A DNA stretch of 64,000 bases from Pseudoxanthomonas sp. (lineage in GTDB: Bacteria; Pseudomonadota; Gammaproteobacteria; Xanthomonadales; Xanthomonadaceae). Below are positions 47,710 through 56,795 of this stretch, in pieces. The notes beneath the pieces were generated by a model. That model was not told the origin of the DNA, made no database searches, and worked only from the letters and a program-made list of their open reading frames with translations. Position 1 is the stretch's first letter. The number at the start of each line of letters is the position of its first letter. The stretch spans positions 1,054,001 to 1,118,000 of the forward strand of contig NZ_CP114978.1 in assembly GCF_027498035.1 (NCBI RefSeq), in the 5' to 3' direction. The position numbers and the translations under genes were made by a program.

Positions 47710-49140
47710 TCAGGTCTGCGGGCGCGGCATGGCCTTGGGCTCGTGGACTTCCTCGCCGGGCCTGGCGTGGCCAGCCATCTCCGCGCCTGCATCGGCGGAC
47801 AGTTTGCGCATGGACAGCGTGGAGCAGGCCGAGACCAGGCCAATCACCAGGAAGGCGACGGTGAAGTTGATCGGCGCGGCGGTTTCGGTGCCCGTGGCCA
47901 CCGCCGCCACGGTCAGGGCATAACCACCCAGCGTGATGCCCAGCGACAATGACACCTGCTGCGCCACCGCCGCCAGGCTGGTGGCCTGGGACATGCGCGA
48001 CTTGTCGATATCGGCGTAGATCACCGCGTTGAGGGCAGTGAACTGCAACGAGCGGAAGCACCCGCCCACCAGCAACACGCCCAGCATCAGCAGGTAAGGC
48101 GTATCGGCGCGGAACAGGCCATAACCGCATAGCATCACCGACGCCGCCAGCGCGTTCCAGACCAGCACCCGGCGGAACCCATAACGGTTGATGATGCGCG
48201 CGGCCAGGGTCTTCATGAACATCGCCCCGGCCGCTGACACGAAGGTCACCGCACCCGATTGCAGCGGGTTCAAGCCGAAGCCCAGCTGCAGCATCAGCGG
48301 CAGCAGGAACGGGATGGCGCCGATGCCGATGCGGAACAGCGAACCGCCGATCACGCCGATGCGAAAGGTCGGCACCTTCAACAGGCCCAGGTCGATCAGC
48401 GGGTGCGCCACCCGCCGCGCGTGCAGCACGTACAGCACCAGCAGCCCGCCCCCGGCGGCCACGCAGGTCAGCGCCCAGCCGGTGCCGATCATGTGCCGCC
48501 CCAGCGTGGCCAGCCCGAACATGCCCACCGCCATGCCGCTGCCGGACAGCAGGAAACCGGTCCAGTCCAGCCGCTGCACCGGTTCCTTGAGCAGCGGGAT
48601 GTGCTGCCACGCCAGCCAGATGCCCAGCAGCCCCATCGGGATGTTGATCAGGAAGATGAAACGCCAATGGCCCCAGGTGGTGATCGCACCGCCCAGCAAC
48701 GGACCCAGGATCGGCCCCAGCAGCGCCGGAATGGTCAACCAGCTCAGCGCACGCACCAGCTCGCTCTTGGCCACGCTGCGCAACAGCACCAGCCGTCCAA
48801 CCGGGACCATCATCGCCCCGCCCATGCCCTGCACGAAGCGCGCCGCGACCAGCCATTCCATCGACGTGGACGCGGCACAACCGACCGAACCCAGCAGGAA
48901 CACGCCGATGGCCGACATGAAGGTGGGCCGCGCCCCGAATCGGTCAGCCACCCAGCCACTGATGGGGATGAACACCGACAGCGCGATCAGGTAGCTGGTC
49001 ATCGCCAGCTTCAACACCACCGGCTCTACTCCCAGTTCCGCAGCCATGGCCGGCAGCGAGGTTGCGATGGCCGTGGAATCCATGTTCTCGATGAACAAGG
49101 CCGTGGCAACGATCAGGGGGAGCAGGCGTTCGGGTTTCAA
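47710..49140 (-). CDS. DHA2-family multidrug MFS exporter
   Basis: 476 residues, about 14 membrane spans as in EmrB/QacA proteins. Helix 1 has the family's ENMDSTAIATSLPAMAAELG, the motif A loop is GWVADRFGARPTF, and motif C is GPILGPLLGGAI in helix 5. Likely a proton-driven drug or metabolite exporter; no membrane-fusion partner gene is adjacent. It converges on the esterase gene with only 35 bases between stops. Confidence 0.92.
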   Translation of the reverse strand: MKPERLLPLIVATALFIENMDSTAIATSLPAMAAELGVEPVVLKLAMTSYLIALSVFIPISGWVADRFGARPTFMSAIGVFLLGSVGCAASTSMEWLVAARFVQGMGGAMMVPVGRLVLLRSVAKSELVRALSWLTIPALLGPILGPLLGGAITTWGHWRFIFLINIPMGLLGIWLAWQHIPLLKEPVQRLDWTGFLLSGSGMAVGMFGLATLGRHMIGTGWALTCVAAGGGLLVLYVLHARRVAHPLIDLGLLKVPTFRIGVIGGSLFRIGIGAIPFLLPLMLQLGFGLNPLQSGAVTFVSAAGAMFMKTLAARIINRYGFRRVLVWNALAASVMLCGYGLFRADTPYLLMLGVLLVGGCFRSLQFTALNAVIYADIDKSRMSQATSLAAVAQQVSLSLGITLGGYALTVAAVATGTETAAPINFTVAFLVIGLVSACSTLSMRKLSADAGAEMAGHARPGEEVHEPKAMPRPQT

Positions 49141-49289
49141 CGGACCAGGGGGTGAGTCAACGCAGGCATGGATTGTCGCCGATCCCGCATCCCCGCCGCG
49201 TGAGCCACGGGCGTGCCAGACCCATTGGTCGGTACAACACGCCGCGGCCGTACTGCATGCACAGCGGCCAATACTGGCCCTGGACTACA

Positions 49290-50198
49290 TCACTCCTGCG
49301 ACATCCCGGGTGCCTCGCAGCATGTGCGCATCGTCTGCACGAAATTCGGCACGATCCGTCCATGTTCGCCGGGACGCGTACATACGGCCAGCCGCACGGT
49401 CGGCGCGACACCTTCGATACGCAGGTAATCCACGCCCGTGACCTGCACCTGTGCCATCGACGCCGGCACCAGCGAGACACCAAGCCCGGCGGCCACCAGG
49501 TTCACCGCCGTGGAAAACTGCGGCGCCTCCTGGCCCATCACCGGTTCCAGCCCGGCCTGCCAACAGCAGGCGATGACCTCGTCGAACAGGCCCGGGCCCG
49601 CTGTGCGCGGAAACAGCACCAGCGATTCGCCCGCCAGGGCCGACAATGGCGCCGATGCCCGTCCCGCCAGCCGATGTCCCAGCGGCACCGCGATGCGCAT
49701 CGGCTCGTCCAGCAGCGCCCACGCATCCAGCTCGTCCGGATCGTTGCGCCCCAGACGTACCAGCGCTACGTCCAGCGTCGCCTGGTGCAGGCGCTCCAGC
49801 AATTCGCTGGTGGCGGCTTCGGCCAGCGACACGGCCACGTCCGCATGTTCGGAAGTGAAGCGGCGAATCGCTTCGGGCACGGCCGCGATGAATGCCGCTG
49901 ACGCGGTGAACCCGATCCGCAGGCTGCCCACCTGCCCGCGTCCGCCACGACGCGCGGCCCCCAGCGCAACGTCAGCCTGTGCCAGCAGCGCCTGCGCTTC
50001 AGGCAGGAAGGCCTGGCCCGCTTCGGTCAACTCGGCCCCTTTGGGTGTGCGCAGGAACAGCGGCGCCCCGATTTCTTCCTCCAGCACGCGGATCTGCTGG
50101 CTCAGCGGCGGCTGGCCGATCCCGGCACGCGCGGCAGCGCGGGTGAAGTTCAATTCTTCGGCAACCAGCAGGAAATAGCGGACGTGGCGGAGTTCCAT
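49290..50198 (-). CDS. LysR-family transcriptional regulator
   Basis: 302 residues. The winged helix-turn-helix reads LNFTRAAARAGIGQPPLSQQ, followed by the linker helix and a substrate-binding domain. The start at 50198 (MELRHVRYF) is the standard LysR start; an ATG six codons earlier is less likely. It is divergent from the SDR gene with 101 bases between, the classical arrangement in which the regulator controls its neighbour and itself. Confidence 0.92.
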   Translation of the reverse strand: MELRHVRYFLLVAEELNFTRAAARAGIGQPPLSQQIRVLEEEIGAPLFLRTPKGAELTEAGQAFLPEAQALLAQADVALGAARRGGRGQVGSLRIGFTASAAFIAAVPEAIRRFTSEHADVAVSLAEAATSELLERLHQATLDVALVRLGRNDPDELDAWALLDEPMRIAVPLGHRLAGRASAPLSALAGESLVLFPRTAGPGLFDEVIACCWQAGLEPVMGQEAPQFSTAVNLVAAGLGVSLVPASMAQVQVTGVDYLRIEGVAPTVRLAVCTRPGEHGRIVPNFVQTMRTCCEAPGMSQE

Positions 50199-50212
50199 CT
50201 TGATTGTAAAAA

Positions 50213-50242
50213 CCAACCGATATCAGTGGCTCCATATATTGG
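50213..50242. promoter_or_regulatory. Possible LysR-type binding region
   Basis: An imperfect inverted repeat with CCAA and TTGG ends and ATAT steps inside (CCGATATCAGTGGCTCCATA), in the A+T-rich gap between the LysR and SDR genes. It fits a LysR box only loosely. Confidence 0.35.
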
Positions 50243-50299
50243 ACTGCAGGGCACCATCGGCGCCAGACTTTGCGCCCCCTCTTCAACACACCGCCCCTC

Positions 50300-51136
50300 A
50301 TGTCCAAGATCCTGCTCATCACCGGCGTCAGCTCGGGCTTCGGCCGCGCCTTCGCCCAGGCCGCGCTGGATGCCGGCCATACCGTCGTCGGCACCGTCCG
50401 CGACGCCGCCGCACTGAACGCCTTCCAGGCCCTGTCATCCGGCCGCGCGCATGGCGTGCTGCTGGACGTCACCGACTTCGACGCCATCGACCCGGTCGTG
50501 CAGCGCATCGAGGCACAGATCGGCCCGGTCGATGTGTTGGTCAACAACGCCGGTTATGGCCACGAAGGCATCCTGGAAGAGTCGCCGCTGTCAGAGATGC
50601 GCCGCCAGTTCGACGTCAACGTGTTCGGCGCGGTGGCCATGACCAAGGCCGTGTTGCCGGCCATGCGCCAGCGTCGCCGCGGCCACGTCATCAACATCAC
50701 TTCGATGGGCGGCTTCATCACCATGCCCGGCATTGCCTACTACTGCGGCAGCAAGTTCGCGCTGGAAGGCATCAGCGAGACCTTGGCCAAGGAAGTGGCC
50801 GGTTTCGGCATCCATGTCACAGCGGTCGAACCGGGCTCGTTCCGCACCGACTGGGCGGGCCGTTCGATGGTCCGCACCGAACGCGCGATCGCCGACTACG
50901 ACGCCTTGTTCGACCCCATCCGCAGCGCGCGCGAAGCCAAGAGCGGCAAACAGCTCGGCGACCCGGTCAAGGCCGCACAGGCCTTGCTGCAGCTGATCGA
51001 ACTCCCGGATCCACCGGTGCACCTGCTGCTCGGCTCAGACGCACTGGCGCTGGTCACGCAGAAGCTGGACGACCTGCGCGCGGAGATTGCGCAATGGGAA
51101 TCCCTGACCCGTTCGACCGATGCGCCGATGCAATAG
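50300..51136 (+). CDS. Short-chain dehydrogenase/reductase
   Basis: 278 residues of classical SDR type: cofactor loop TGVSSGFGRAF, NNAGYG, catalytic Ser in ITSMGG and the Tyr-Lys pair in YYCGSKFALEG. The basic residue pattern after the glycine motif (TVRD) favours NADP(H). It reduces or oxidises a small carbonyl compound; substrate unknown. The start at 50300 fits the family (MSKILLITG). Likely controlled by the divergent LysR protein. Confidence 0.92.
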   Translation: MSKILLITGVSSGFGRAFAQAALDAGHTVVGTVRDAAALNAFQALSSGRAHGVLLDVTDFDAIDPVVQRIEAQIGPVDVLVNNAGYGHEGILEESPLSEMRRQFDVNVFGAVAMTKAVLPAMRQRRRGHVINITSMGGFITMPGIAYYCGSKFALEGISETLAKEVAGFGIHVTAVEPGSFRTDWAGRSMVRTERAIADYDALFDPIRSAREAKSGKQLGDPVKAAQALLQLIELPDPPVHLLLGSDALALVTQKLDDLRAEIAQWESLTRSTDAPMQ

Positions 51137-51151
51137 CACCCGCGCGCAGCG

Positions 51152-51454
51152 TCAGACAAAGCGTGGGATTGGCCCCAGCTGCGGGGTCTGGTCGGGCAGT
51201 TCCACTTCCACGTCATCCACGTAGCACCAGCCCCAGCCTTCGGGCGGGTCGTAGCCCTCGATGATCGGGTGGCCGCTGGCGTGCCAGTGCGCGCGGGCGT
51301 GGCGATGTGGCGAGTCGTCGCAGCAGCCCACGTGCCCGCAGATCCGGCACAGGCGCAGGTGCACCCATGGGCTGCCGATGGCCAGGCATTCCTCGCAGCC
51401 ACGCGCACTGGGCGTGACTTCGGCGATTTCATCCAGATGCGTGCAGCGGCTCAT
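51152..51454 (-). CDS. UBP-type zinc finger protein
   Basis: 100 residues, nearly all one ZnF-UBP domain. Zinc ligands: C4 and H6 in CTHLD, C20 and C23 in GCEEC, C35 and C38 in CRICGHVGCC, and the histidines of HRHARAHWHASGHP. In eukaryotes this fold binds ubiquitin C-termini; bacteria lack ubiquitin, so the role is unknown. It starts 9 bases after the corrected stop of the flavoprotein gene, on the same strand; this pair recurs in related genomes, so a shared redox function is possible. Confidence 0.9.
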   Translation of the reverse strand: MSRCTHLDEIAEVTPSARGCEECLAIGSPWVHLRLCRICGHVGCCDDSPHRHARAHWHASGHPIIEGYDPPEGWGWCYVDDVEVELPDQTPQLGPIPRFV

Positions 51455-51536
51455 GGCGACTCCTCAGGTGACGGTGGCCGGCGGCGCCTCGATGGCGGCC
51501 AGGTACTGGTGGATCTGCGAAACCACGGCGGCGCCC

Positions 51537-53138
51537 TCACCGACCGCGGCCGCCAACGCGCTTGACCGAACCGGCGCGCACGTCGCCGATGGCGAACACG
51601 CCCGGCCGGTCGGTGTGCAGCGCCGCCACGCCGTCGGCACCGGTCACCACGAAGCCGGCCGGGTCCAGCGTGACGCAGTCCTTGAGCCAATCGGTATTCG
51701 GATCGGCCCCAATGAACAGGAACAAATGGCGCAGCGCGCGACGATGGGTTTGCCCGGTCGCACGTTCGCGATAGATCGCGCCGGCCAGCGCGCCCTGTGC
51801 ATCGGCCTCCAGCGAGACCAGCTCGGTGCCGGTATGCAGCTCCACGTTGGGCAGCGCTTTGATGCGGTCGATCAGGTATTTGGACATCGACGCTTCCAGC
51901 CCCTTGCCACGGATGACCAGGTGCAGCTTTTTGACTTTGGGCGCCAGGTACACCACCGCCTGACCGGCCGAATTGCCGCCACCCATCAGCGCGATCTCTT
52001 CGCCCGAACACATGCGTGCCTCGATCGGCGATGCCCAATACGACACACCCGAACCTTCGAAACGCTCCAGGTGTTCCACCGCTGGCCGTCGATAGCGCGC
52101 ACCGGACGCGACCACCACCGTGCGCGCCTGCACGGTCACACCACTATCCAGCTGCAGGCGCAACGGTGCATGCGGGTTATCCCTGGTGGCCTCGCAATGC
52201 AACGCCTGCACTTCCAGCGGCAGGGCGATTTCCGCACCGAACTTGAGCGCCTGGTTGAGCGCGCGCCCGGCCAGCGCCTGGCCGGAGATGCCGGTAGGAA
52301 AACCCAGGTAGTTTTCGATCCGTGCCGAAGCGCCGGCCTGCCCGCCCATCGCGCGCAGCTCCAGCACCAGCACCGACAGGCCTTCCGACGCTGCATACAC
52401 CGCCGTGGCCAGCCCGGCCGGACCCGCGCCAACCACCACCACGTCGTACACCGTGTCCGGGTCCAGTTGCGGCGTCATGCCCAGGCACGCCGCGGCCGCC
52501 GCATTGGTCGGGCGTTTGAGCACCGTGCCGTTGGGGCAGATCATCAGCGGCAGTTCGTCCGTCTGGATGCCCAGGCGCTCAACCAACGCCCGGCCTTCCG
52601 CATCCTGGGTCGCATCCAGCAGTGCATTGGGATAGCCATTGCGGGTCAGGAAGCCCTGCAGCCGCACCAGCTGCGTTTCGCCTGGCTGGCCGACCAGCAC
52701 CGAGCCGACCGCATCGCTTTCGATCAGCCCCACCCGGCGCAGGATCAGCGCCCGCATCACCACTTCGCCCAGCTCGGCCGCACCGATCAGCAGTGCGCGT
52801 AGGTGCACCGCATCCAACGGCATTGCCGTGCAGCCCTGCGCCCCGGCCACGCCGCCCGCCAGCGAACTGCGCCCGGCCAGCTGGCTGACTTCACCGGTGA
52901 AGCTGCCCACGCCGTGTTCGACGATGGCCTGCTTGTGGCCCAGCCCATCGTGGCGGGACACCACGATGCTGCCGGCCAGCACCAGCCACACTGCCGCGGC
53001 CTGCTCGCCCACGGAAAACACCACCGCGCCCGGGGGGAACACCTGCTCGGGCCCACTGGCAAAGCGCCGCGCCGTGGCCATCTGCGCCGCATCCAGCGCG
53101 GGAAACATCTGGTGCTGCCGCGTATCGATCAGGGCCAT
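51537..53138 (-). CDS. cNMP-binding thioredoxin-reductase-like flavoprotein, C-terminus frameshifted
   Basis: A three-part protein: cyclic-nucleotide-binding domain (1-140), a thioredoxin-like domain (150-230, no CxxC) and a pyridine nucleotide-disulfide oxidoreductase-like part with VVVVGAGPAGLATAVYAAS, GFPTGISGQAL and FAIGDVRAG. The redox CxxC of true thioredoxin reductase is absent. After VKRV at about 51557 the frame breaks: family residues AAAVGEGAAVVSQIHQYLAA continue in the next frame and stop at 51464. One surplus A at 51555-51556 explains it. Start 53138 (MALIDTRQHQM) chosen on family grounds. Confidence 0.85.
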   Translation of the reverse strand: MALIDTRQHQMFPALDAAQMATARRFASGPEQVFPPGAVVFSVGEQAAAVWLVLAGSIVVSRHDGLGHKQAIVEHGVGSFTGEVSQLAGRSSLAGGVAGAQGCTAMPLDAVHLRALLIGAAELGEVVMRALILRRVGLIESDAVGSVLVGQPGETQLVRLQGFLTRNGYPNALLDATQDAEGRALVERLGIQTDELPLMICPNGTVLKRPTNAAAAACLGMTPQLDPDTVYDVVVVGAGPAGLATAVYAASEGLSVLVLELRAMGGQAGASARIENYLGFPTGISGQALAGRALNQALKFGAEIALPLEVQALHCEATRDNPHAPLRLQLDSGVTVQARTVVVASGARYRRPAVEHLERFEGSGVSYWASPIEARMCSGEEIALMGGGNSAGQAVVYLAPKVKKLHLVIRGKGLEASMSKYLIDRIKALPNVELHTGTELVSLEADAQGALAGAIYRERATGQTHRRALRHLFLFIGADPNTDWLKDCVTLDPAGFVVTGADGVAALHTDRPGVFAIGDVRAGSVKRVGGRGR

Positions 53139-53311
53139 GCAAAGGTCTCCGTGCGCCAGGCAGCCATCCACGCCGCAAGCGCCCTTTCTACCACCGCCCC
53201 GTGATGGCTTCTTGTACGCCTGTGCGGTGCCGGGGTCGCCCACAGCGATGCGCCTGCGCGTACGGAAGGGTGAAGAACACAGTTGCCACACAGCGCAGGA
53301 AGGCAAAGCTC

Positions 53312-53345
53312 AAAAACAAAAACGCCCCGTAGTGACGGGGCGTCC
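53312..53345 (-). terminator. Terminator after the GH30 gene
   Basis: Read on the minus strand: ACGCCCCGTCACTACGGGGC plus GTTTTTGTTTTTG. A strong G+C stem followed by two T5 runs, about 25 bases after the GH30 stop. Confidence 0.9.
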
Positions 53346-53368
53346 GTGCTGCTCGTGCTGCCCCTGGA

Positions 53369-54826
53369 TCAATACACCAACGTCTGGATCGCGTGCGCCG
53401 GGATCTCCACCTGGGTGGATGCATCACCCACGTAGTAGTTGTAGGTGATCGCCTTGTCGCTTGCATTCATCACCACCGTGGCCAGCTTGTTGTCCTTGTT
53501 GAGGAACGAGGTGGTGGCCAGGTTGCTGCGGCTGCTGGCAGCGCTGACGCGCTGGGCGTCGGGGCGGATGAACTTGGAGAAGTGGCCGATGTACCAGTAC
53601 GGCGGCGTGTACAGCAGTTCGCCGGTACGGGTGTCGGCCTGCAGCGGGGCGAAGCAGTAGTTGCCCACATGGTTGGGGCCGCCCTTTTCATCCAGCAGGA
53701 TGTTCCAGTCGGTCCAAGCCACGGCGCCGCCGTTGAAGTCGTGGATCATCGAGGTGCCGTAGCGCTCGCCGTTGGCCCAGTCCTGGATGCGGGCGAAGTC
53801 GAACTTCTCGATCGACGCCTCGGTCAGCAGCAGCGGCTTGTCCGGGTAGGCATTCGACACCACCGCCAGGTTGTCGGTCATCGGCTCGAAGCCGGCCCAG
53901 GTCTCGTACCAGTGGAAGCCCATGCCCCAGGCGTACTTGGATGCTTCCGGGTCATCGAAGATCGTGTTGGCGCGGTGGACCATCATGTCGCGGTTGTGGT
54001 CCCACACGATGATCTTCTTGTCGCCGTAGCCGGCCTTGGCCATCACCGGCCCAAGGTGGTTCTTGAGGAAGTCGCGTTCTTCTTCGGCCGAGAACTGCAT
54101 CGACTCCCAGGTCTGGATGGCCATCGGCTCATTCTGCACGCTGATGCCCCAGATCGGGATGCCTTCCTTTTCATAGGCGGCAATGAACTTGGTGTAGTAC
54201 GTGGCCCAGGCATCGGCGTACTGCGGCAGCAGGTGGCCGCCCTTGAGCATGGTCTTGGTGTCCTTCATGAAGGCCGGCGCGCTCCACGGGCTGGCGAACA
54301 TCGGCAGCGTGCCGCCCGCCGCAGCGATGGCCTGCTTGATCATCGGGATGCGGTACTTGCGGTCGTGGTCGATGCTGAAGGACTTCAGCGCCTTGTCGCC
54401 TTCCTTGATATAGGTGTAGCTGGCGCTGGAGAAATCCGAGCTGTGGATCGTGGTGCGCGCCCAGGTGTAGCCGATGCCCTCATTGGGGTCGTAATAGGCC
54501 TTCATGAATTCGGCCTGCTTGTCCTTGCTGAGCTTGGCGTAGGTTTCCGCGGCCGAATCGGTGATTGCCCCGCCCACGCCCAGCACCGTCTGGAAACGCT
54601 TGGTCGGATTGACGAAGATCGAGTTCTCCACTTCGGTCAGCTTGTGCCCGGCCTGCAGCGGCGCAACCTGGCTCTGCACCATCTGCTGCGCGGCACCCTT
54701 GGCGCTGGTGTACACCGTCACCGCGCCACCGGCCGGCGTGTAGGCCACCGTACTCACCTGCGCCGCATACACCGGCGCGGCCGCCAGCAAGGTGCCCAAC
54801 GCGGACAAAAGAATGGTCTGCTTCAC
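53369..54826 (-). CDS. Secreted GH30 glucosylceramidase-like glycosidase
   Basis: 485 residues with a signal peptide (cut after PVYAA). The (beta/alpha)8 domain holds acid/base E233 in SVQNEPMA and nucleophile E336 in LLTEASIEKF; a beta-sandwich domain follows at the C-terminus. FQTVLGVGGAITDSAAETYAKL is the GH30 start block. Members act on beta-glucosides, glucosylceramide or beta-1,6-glucans. The start is GTG at 54826, because GGGAGG lies 6 bases upstream and the signal peptide begins there; an in-frame ATG further upstream runs through the repeat and is not credible. Confidence 0.92.
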   Translation of the reverse strand: MKQTILLSALGTLLAAAPVYAAQVSTVAYTPAGGAVTVYTSAKGAAQQMVQSQVAPLQAGHKLTEVENSIFVNPTKRFQTVLGVGGAITDSAAETYAKLSKDKQAEFMKAYYDPNEGIGYTWARTTIHSSDFSSASYTYIKEGDKALKSFSIDHDRKYRIPMIKQAIAAAGGTLPMFASPWSAPAFMKDTKTMLKGGHLLPQYADAWATYYTKFIAAYEKEGIPIWGISVQNEPMAIQTWESMQFSAEEERDFLKNHLGPVMAKAGYGDKKIIVWDHNRDMMVHRANTIFDDPEASKYAWGMGFHWYETWAGFEPMTDNLAVVSNAYPDKPLLLTEASIEKFDFARIQDWANGERYGTSMIHDFNGGAVAWTDWNILLDEKGGPNHVGNYCFAPLQADTRTGELLYTPPYWYIGHFSKFIRPDAQRVSAASSRSNLATTSFLNKDNKLATVVMNASDKAITYNYYVGDASTQVEIPAHAIQTLVY

Positions 54827-54902
54827 GGTGCCCTCCCAGGCGACTTGGTCGGCCCGGAGGATACCCGCCCGCGACCATCGAAGCGATGCGCCTTTGATCG
54901 TT

Positions 54903-55064
54903 GTAGAGCGGAGCTTGTGGCAATCCCCTTTGGGGGACTCCGCTGGGGCTTTCCCAGCGATCCGGAAGAAGCGCGGCGGAGCTTGCTCCGCTGGGGCCTC
55001 TCCCACCAACCGAACCAAGAGCAGCGGAGTCCCCAAAAGGGGATTGCCACAAGCTCCGCTCTAC
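54903..55064. repeat. Composite of enlarged and short GTAG-REPs
   Basis: Three units: an enlarged GTAG copy (54903-54944, with TGGCAATCCCCTTTGGGGG inside), a short one (54975-54992, GGCGGAGCTTGCTCCGCT) and an enlarged inverted copy ending CTAC at 55064. The outer two can pair over about 40 bases. The last one overlaps the stop codon of the alpha/beta hydrolase gene. Confidence 0.88.
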
Positions 55065-55999
55065 GGGTGCAATGCGGAGTCAATCCCCTGCGCATCCAAA
55101 AACGCCAACGCCCTGGCCAGCGTGTCCGCATACGGCGACACGCCGATCCTCGGATCGACCTGGTGCTGGTGATGGAAGCCGTGATCCTGCCCCACATATT
55201 CGTCGAGCCGGCACACCTGGCCAGCTGCACTGGCCCGCTCGCAGAAACGACGCACCGTGTCGATCGGCACCGTGCGGTCGTCCTGGCCGTGGAAGATCAA
55301 CGTCGGCGGCAACGCCTGCACCGGCAGCACGCTGGGCGAGATGCGCCGCGCGATCAACTTCAGCGCCATCGGTGCCTTGGAGACCAGGTCCACCGCCGGA
55401 TTGAACAACACCACCGCCGCCGGTTTGCGCGCGGGCGTGGCTTTCATCGCCGTGGTCAGCGCCAGATGCCCACCGGCCGAACCACCACACAACACGATCC
55501 GCTGCAGGTCGATGTCCAGATCGTCCGCGCTGTCCCGCAGCCACGCATAAGCGGCCTGTGCATCGCGCAGCGAATCCAGCGGCGTGGACCCATCGCGGCA
55601 CTTCACCCGGTAATCGGCCAGCACCGCTACGTAGCCACGCGCGGCGAACGCGCGGGCCTGGTCCTGGAAGGACGTGATGTCCCCCACCCGCCAGGCCCCG
55701 CCGAAGAAGAACAGCACCGCCGGCCGCGGCGATGCCTCTCCGGCCGGCGCGAACACATGCAAACGCAGATCGCGCCCCTTGGCCTTGCGATAGGTGAAGC
55801 TGCTCGCGCCCGGCAACGTCTCCGGCTGCGGCGCAATGGCCTGGCAGGGGTCGAACAACACCTCCGCGCCCGCACCGGGCCCGACACCCGCAACGACCTT
55901 CACCGGCAGGCGCCTGCTGCGGTAAGCCAGCACCACCAGCGCACCTGCCGCCAACGCCGCGCCAATCCAGAAGGAAGTGGATTTCTTCATGGACGGCAT
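55061..55999 (-). CDS. Alpha/beta hydrolase of the HSL/carboxylesterase type, membrane-anchored
   Basis: 312 residues. One N-terminal hydrophobic segment (residues 9-25) anchors or exports it. The oxyanion site is FFFGGAW, the nucleophile S174 in CGGSAGGH, the acid D240/D241 in FHGQDDRTVP and H273 in GQDHGFHH. The set matches BD-FAE/HSL-like esterases that act on short acyl or feruloyl esters; substrate unknown. ATG 55999 or 55990 may start it. The TAG stop (55061-55063) is contributed by the adjacent GTAG repeat. Confidence 0.88.
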   Translation of the reverse strand: MPSMKKSTSFWIGAALAAGALVVLAYRSRRLPVKVVAGVGPGAGAEVLFDPCQAIAPQPETLPGASSFTYRKAKGRDLRLHVFAPAGEASPRPAVLFFFGGAWRVGDITSFQDQARAFAARGYVAVLADYRVKCRDGSTPLDSLRDAQAAYAWLRDSADDLDIDLQRIVLCGGSAGGHLALTTAMKATPARKPAAVVLFNPAVDLVSKAPMALKLIARRISPSVLPVQALPPTLIFHGQDDRTVPIDTVRRFCERASAAGQVCRLDEYVGQDHGFHHQHQVDPRIGVSPYADTLARALAFLDAQGIDSALHP

Positions 56000-56129
56000 C
56001 GTAGCGGCGCAGGCGTGAGTACGGCGGTCGCATCAGTTGCCGCAGCCAGTCGGCGCCGGCCACCACTTCCAGTTATCGCGATTGATCGACAACACACCCA
56101 TCGCCACCAAGCGTCATGCCCCTTGTTGG

Positions 56130-56230
56130 GCGGAGCTTGTGGCAATCCCCTTTTGGGACTTCGCAGCCCTTCGGCCCGATCATCGGCGAGGCCCCTGCGA
56201 AGCCCCCGAGATGGATTACCGCATGCTCTG
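56130..56230. repeat. Degenerate enlarged GTAG-REP
   Basis: GCGGAGCTTGTGGCAATCCC at 56130 matches the enlarged repeats, but the far arm (around 56200, CCTGCGAAGCCCCCGAGATG) has several changes and the GTAG itself is replaced by TTGG. The 325-base gap 56000-56324 holds this, the terminator below and nothing else. Confidence 0.65.
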
Positions 56231-56272
56231 CCCTACCGAACAGCGGCACGCCATTGCGGCCAATCCCCCATG

Positions 56273-56299
56273 GAAAAACGCCCCGCATTGCGGGGCGTC
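56273..56299 (-). terminator. Terminator after the 156-aa protein gene
   Basis: Minus strand: ACGCCCCGCAATGCGGGGCG followed by TTTTTCC. It lies about 25 bases after the stop codon at 56325. Confidence 0.88.
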
Positions 56300-56324
56300 T
56301 TCGTTCCCGCGAATCGTGCGGGGA

Positions 56325-56795
56325 TCAGGCAGTCGCAGGGCTGGCCGCGGCCGGCTTGGCACGATTGAAGCGGGCCGAGAGCATCTGGCGCAGGCTGTCC
56401 AGGCCGGTGCCCTTGCCGGCGACTTTCAGCACCGCATAGCCCTCCAGTGCGTTGGTCATCAGATCACTGCCAACGATCATCGCGGTGTCGTCCAGCTTTT
56501 CATTCAGGCGCTCCAGACGTTGCATGCGCGGGCGCAACGCATCCAGCAGGGTCAAATCGCGCTGGAAGGCCAGCACATCGAAGTTGCGCGGCAGCACCTC
56601 CGGGTTCTGGGTGAAGGCCACCACCGCCTGCCGGCAGAACGCCTCGGACTTGTCGCCCATCTTGGTCAGCCCGCGACGCTGGTCCGGAGTGAGCCCCTGC
56701 AACCCAGCCAGCTGCGTCTCCAGCGTGGCCAACGCCCCGTCAATGGCGGCCAGTGCCTCGGCGGACAATTCCATATCGATCATGTTTTGACTCAT
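56325..56795 (-). CDS. Conserved helical protein of unknown function (156 aa)
   Basis: 156 residues, soluble, almost all helix: SAEALAAIDGALATLETQL, TPDQRRGLTKMGDKSEAF and LRPRMQRLERLNEKLDDT, with an Ala/Pro-rich tail. Start at 56795 has a full AAGGAG 8 bases before. I know similar proteins from Xanthomonadaceae annotations as hypothetical, with no domain; the four-helix outline recalls ferritin-like or phasin-like bundles, but no metal ligands are apparent. It has its own terminator. Frame residues upstream of 56795 are low-complexity and are not included. Confidence 0.7.
   Translation of the reverse strand: MSQNMIDMELSAEALAAIDGALATLETQLAGLQGLTPDQRRGLTKMGDKSEAFCRQAVVAFTQNPEVLPRNFDVLAFQRDLTLLDALRPRMQRLERLNEKLDDTAMIVGSDLMTNALEGYAVLKVAGKGTGLDSLRQMLSARFNRAKPAAASPATA

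Noticed and set aside
53393..56368. A 991-codon open frame antisense to the GH30 and hydrolase genes
   Set aside because: It runs through two conserved minus-strand genes and the repeat cluster; no recognisable motif and no ribosome site. A composition artefact.
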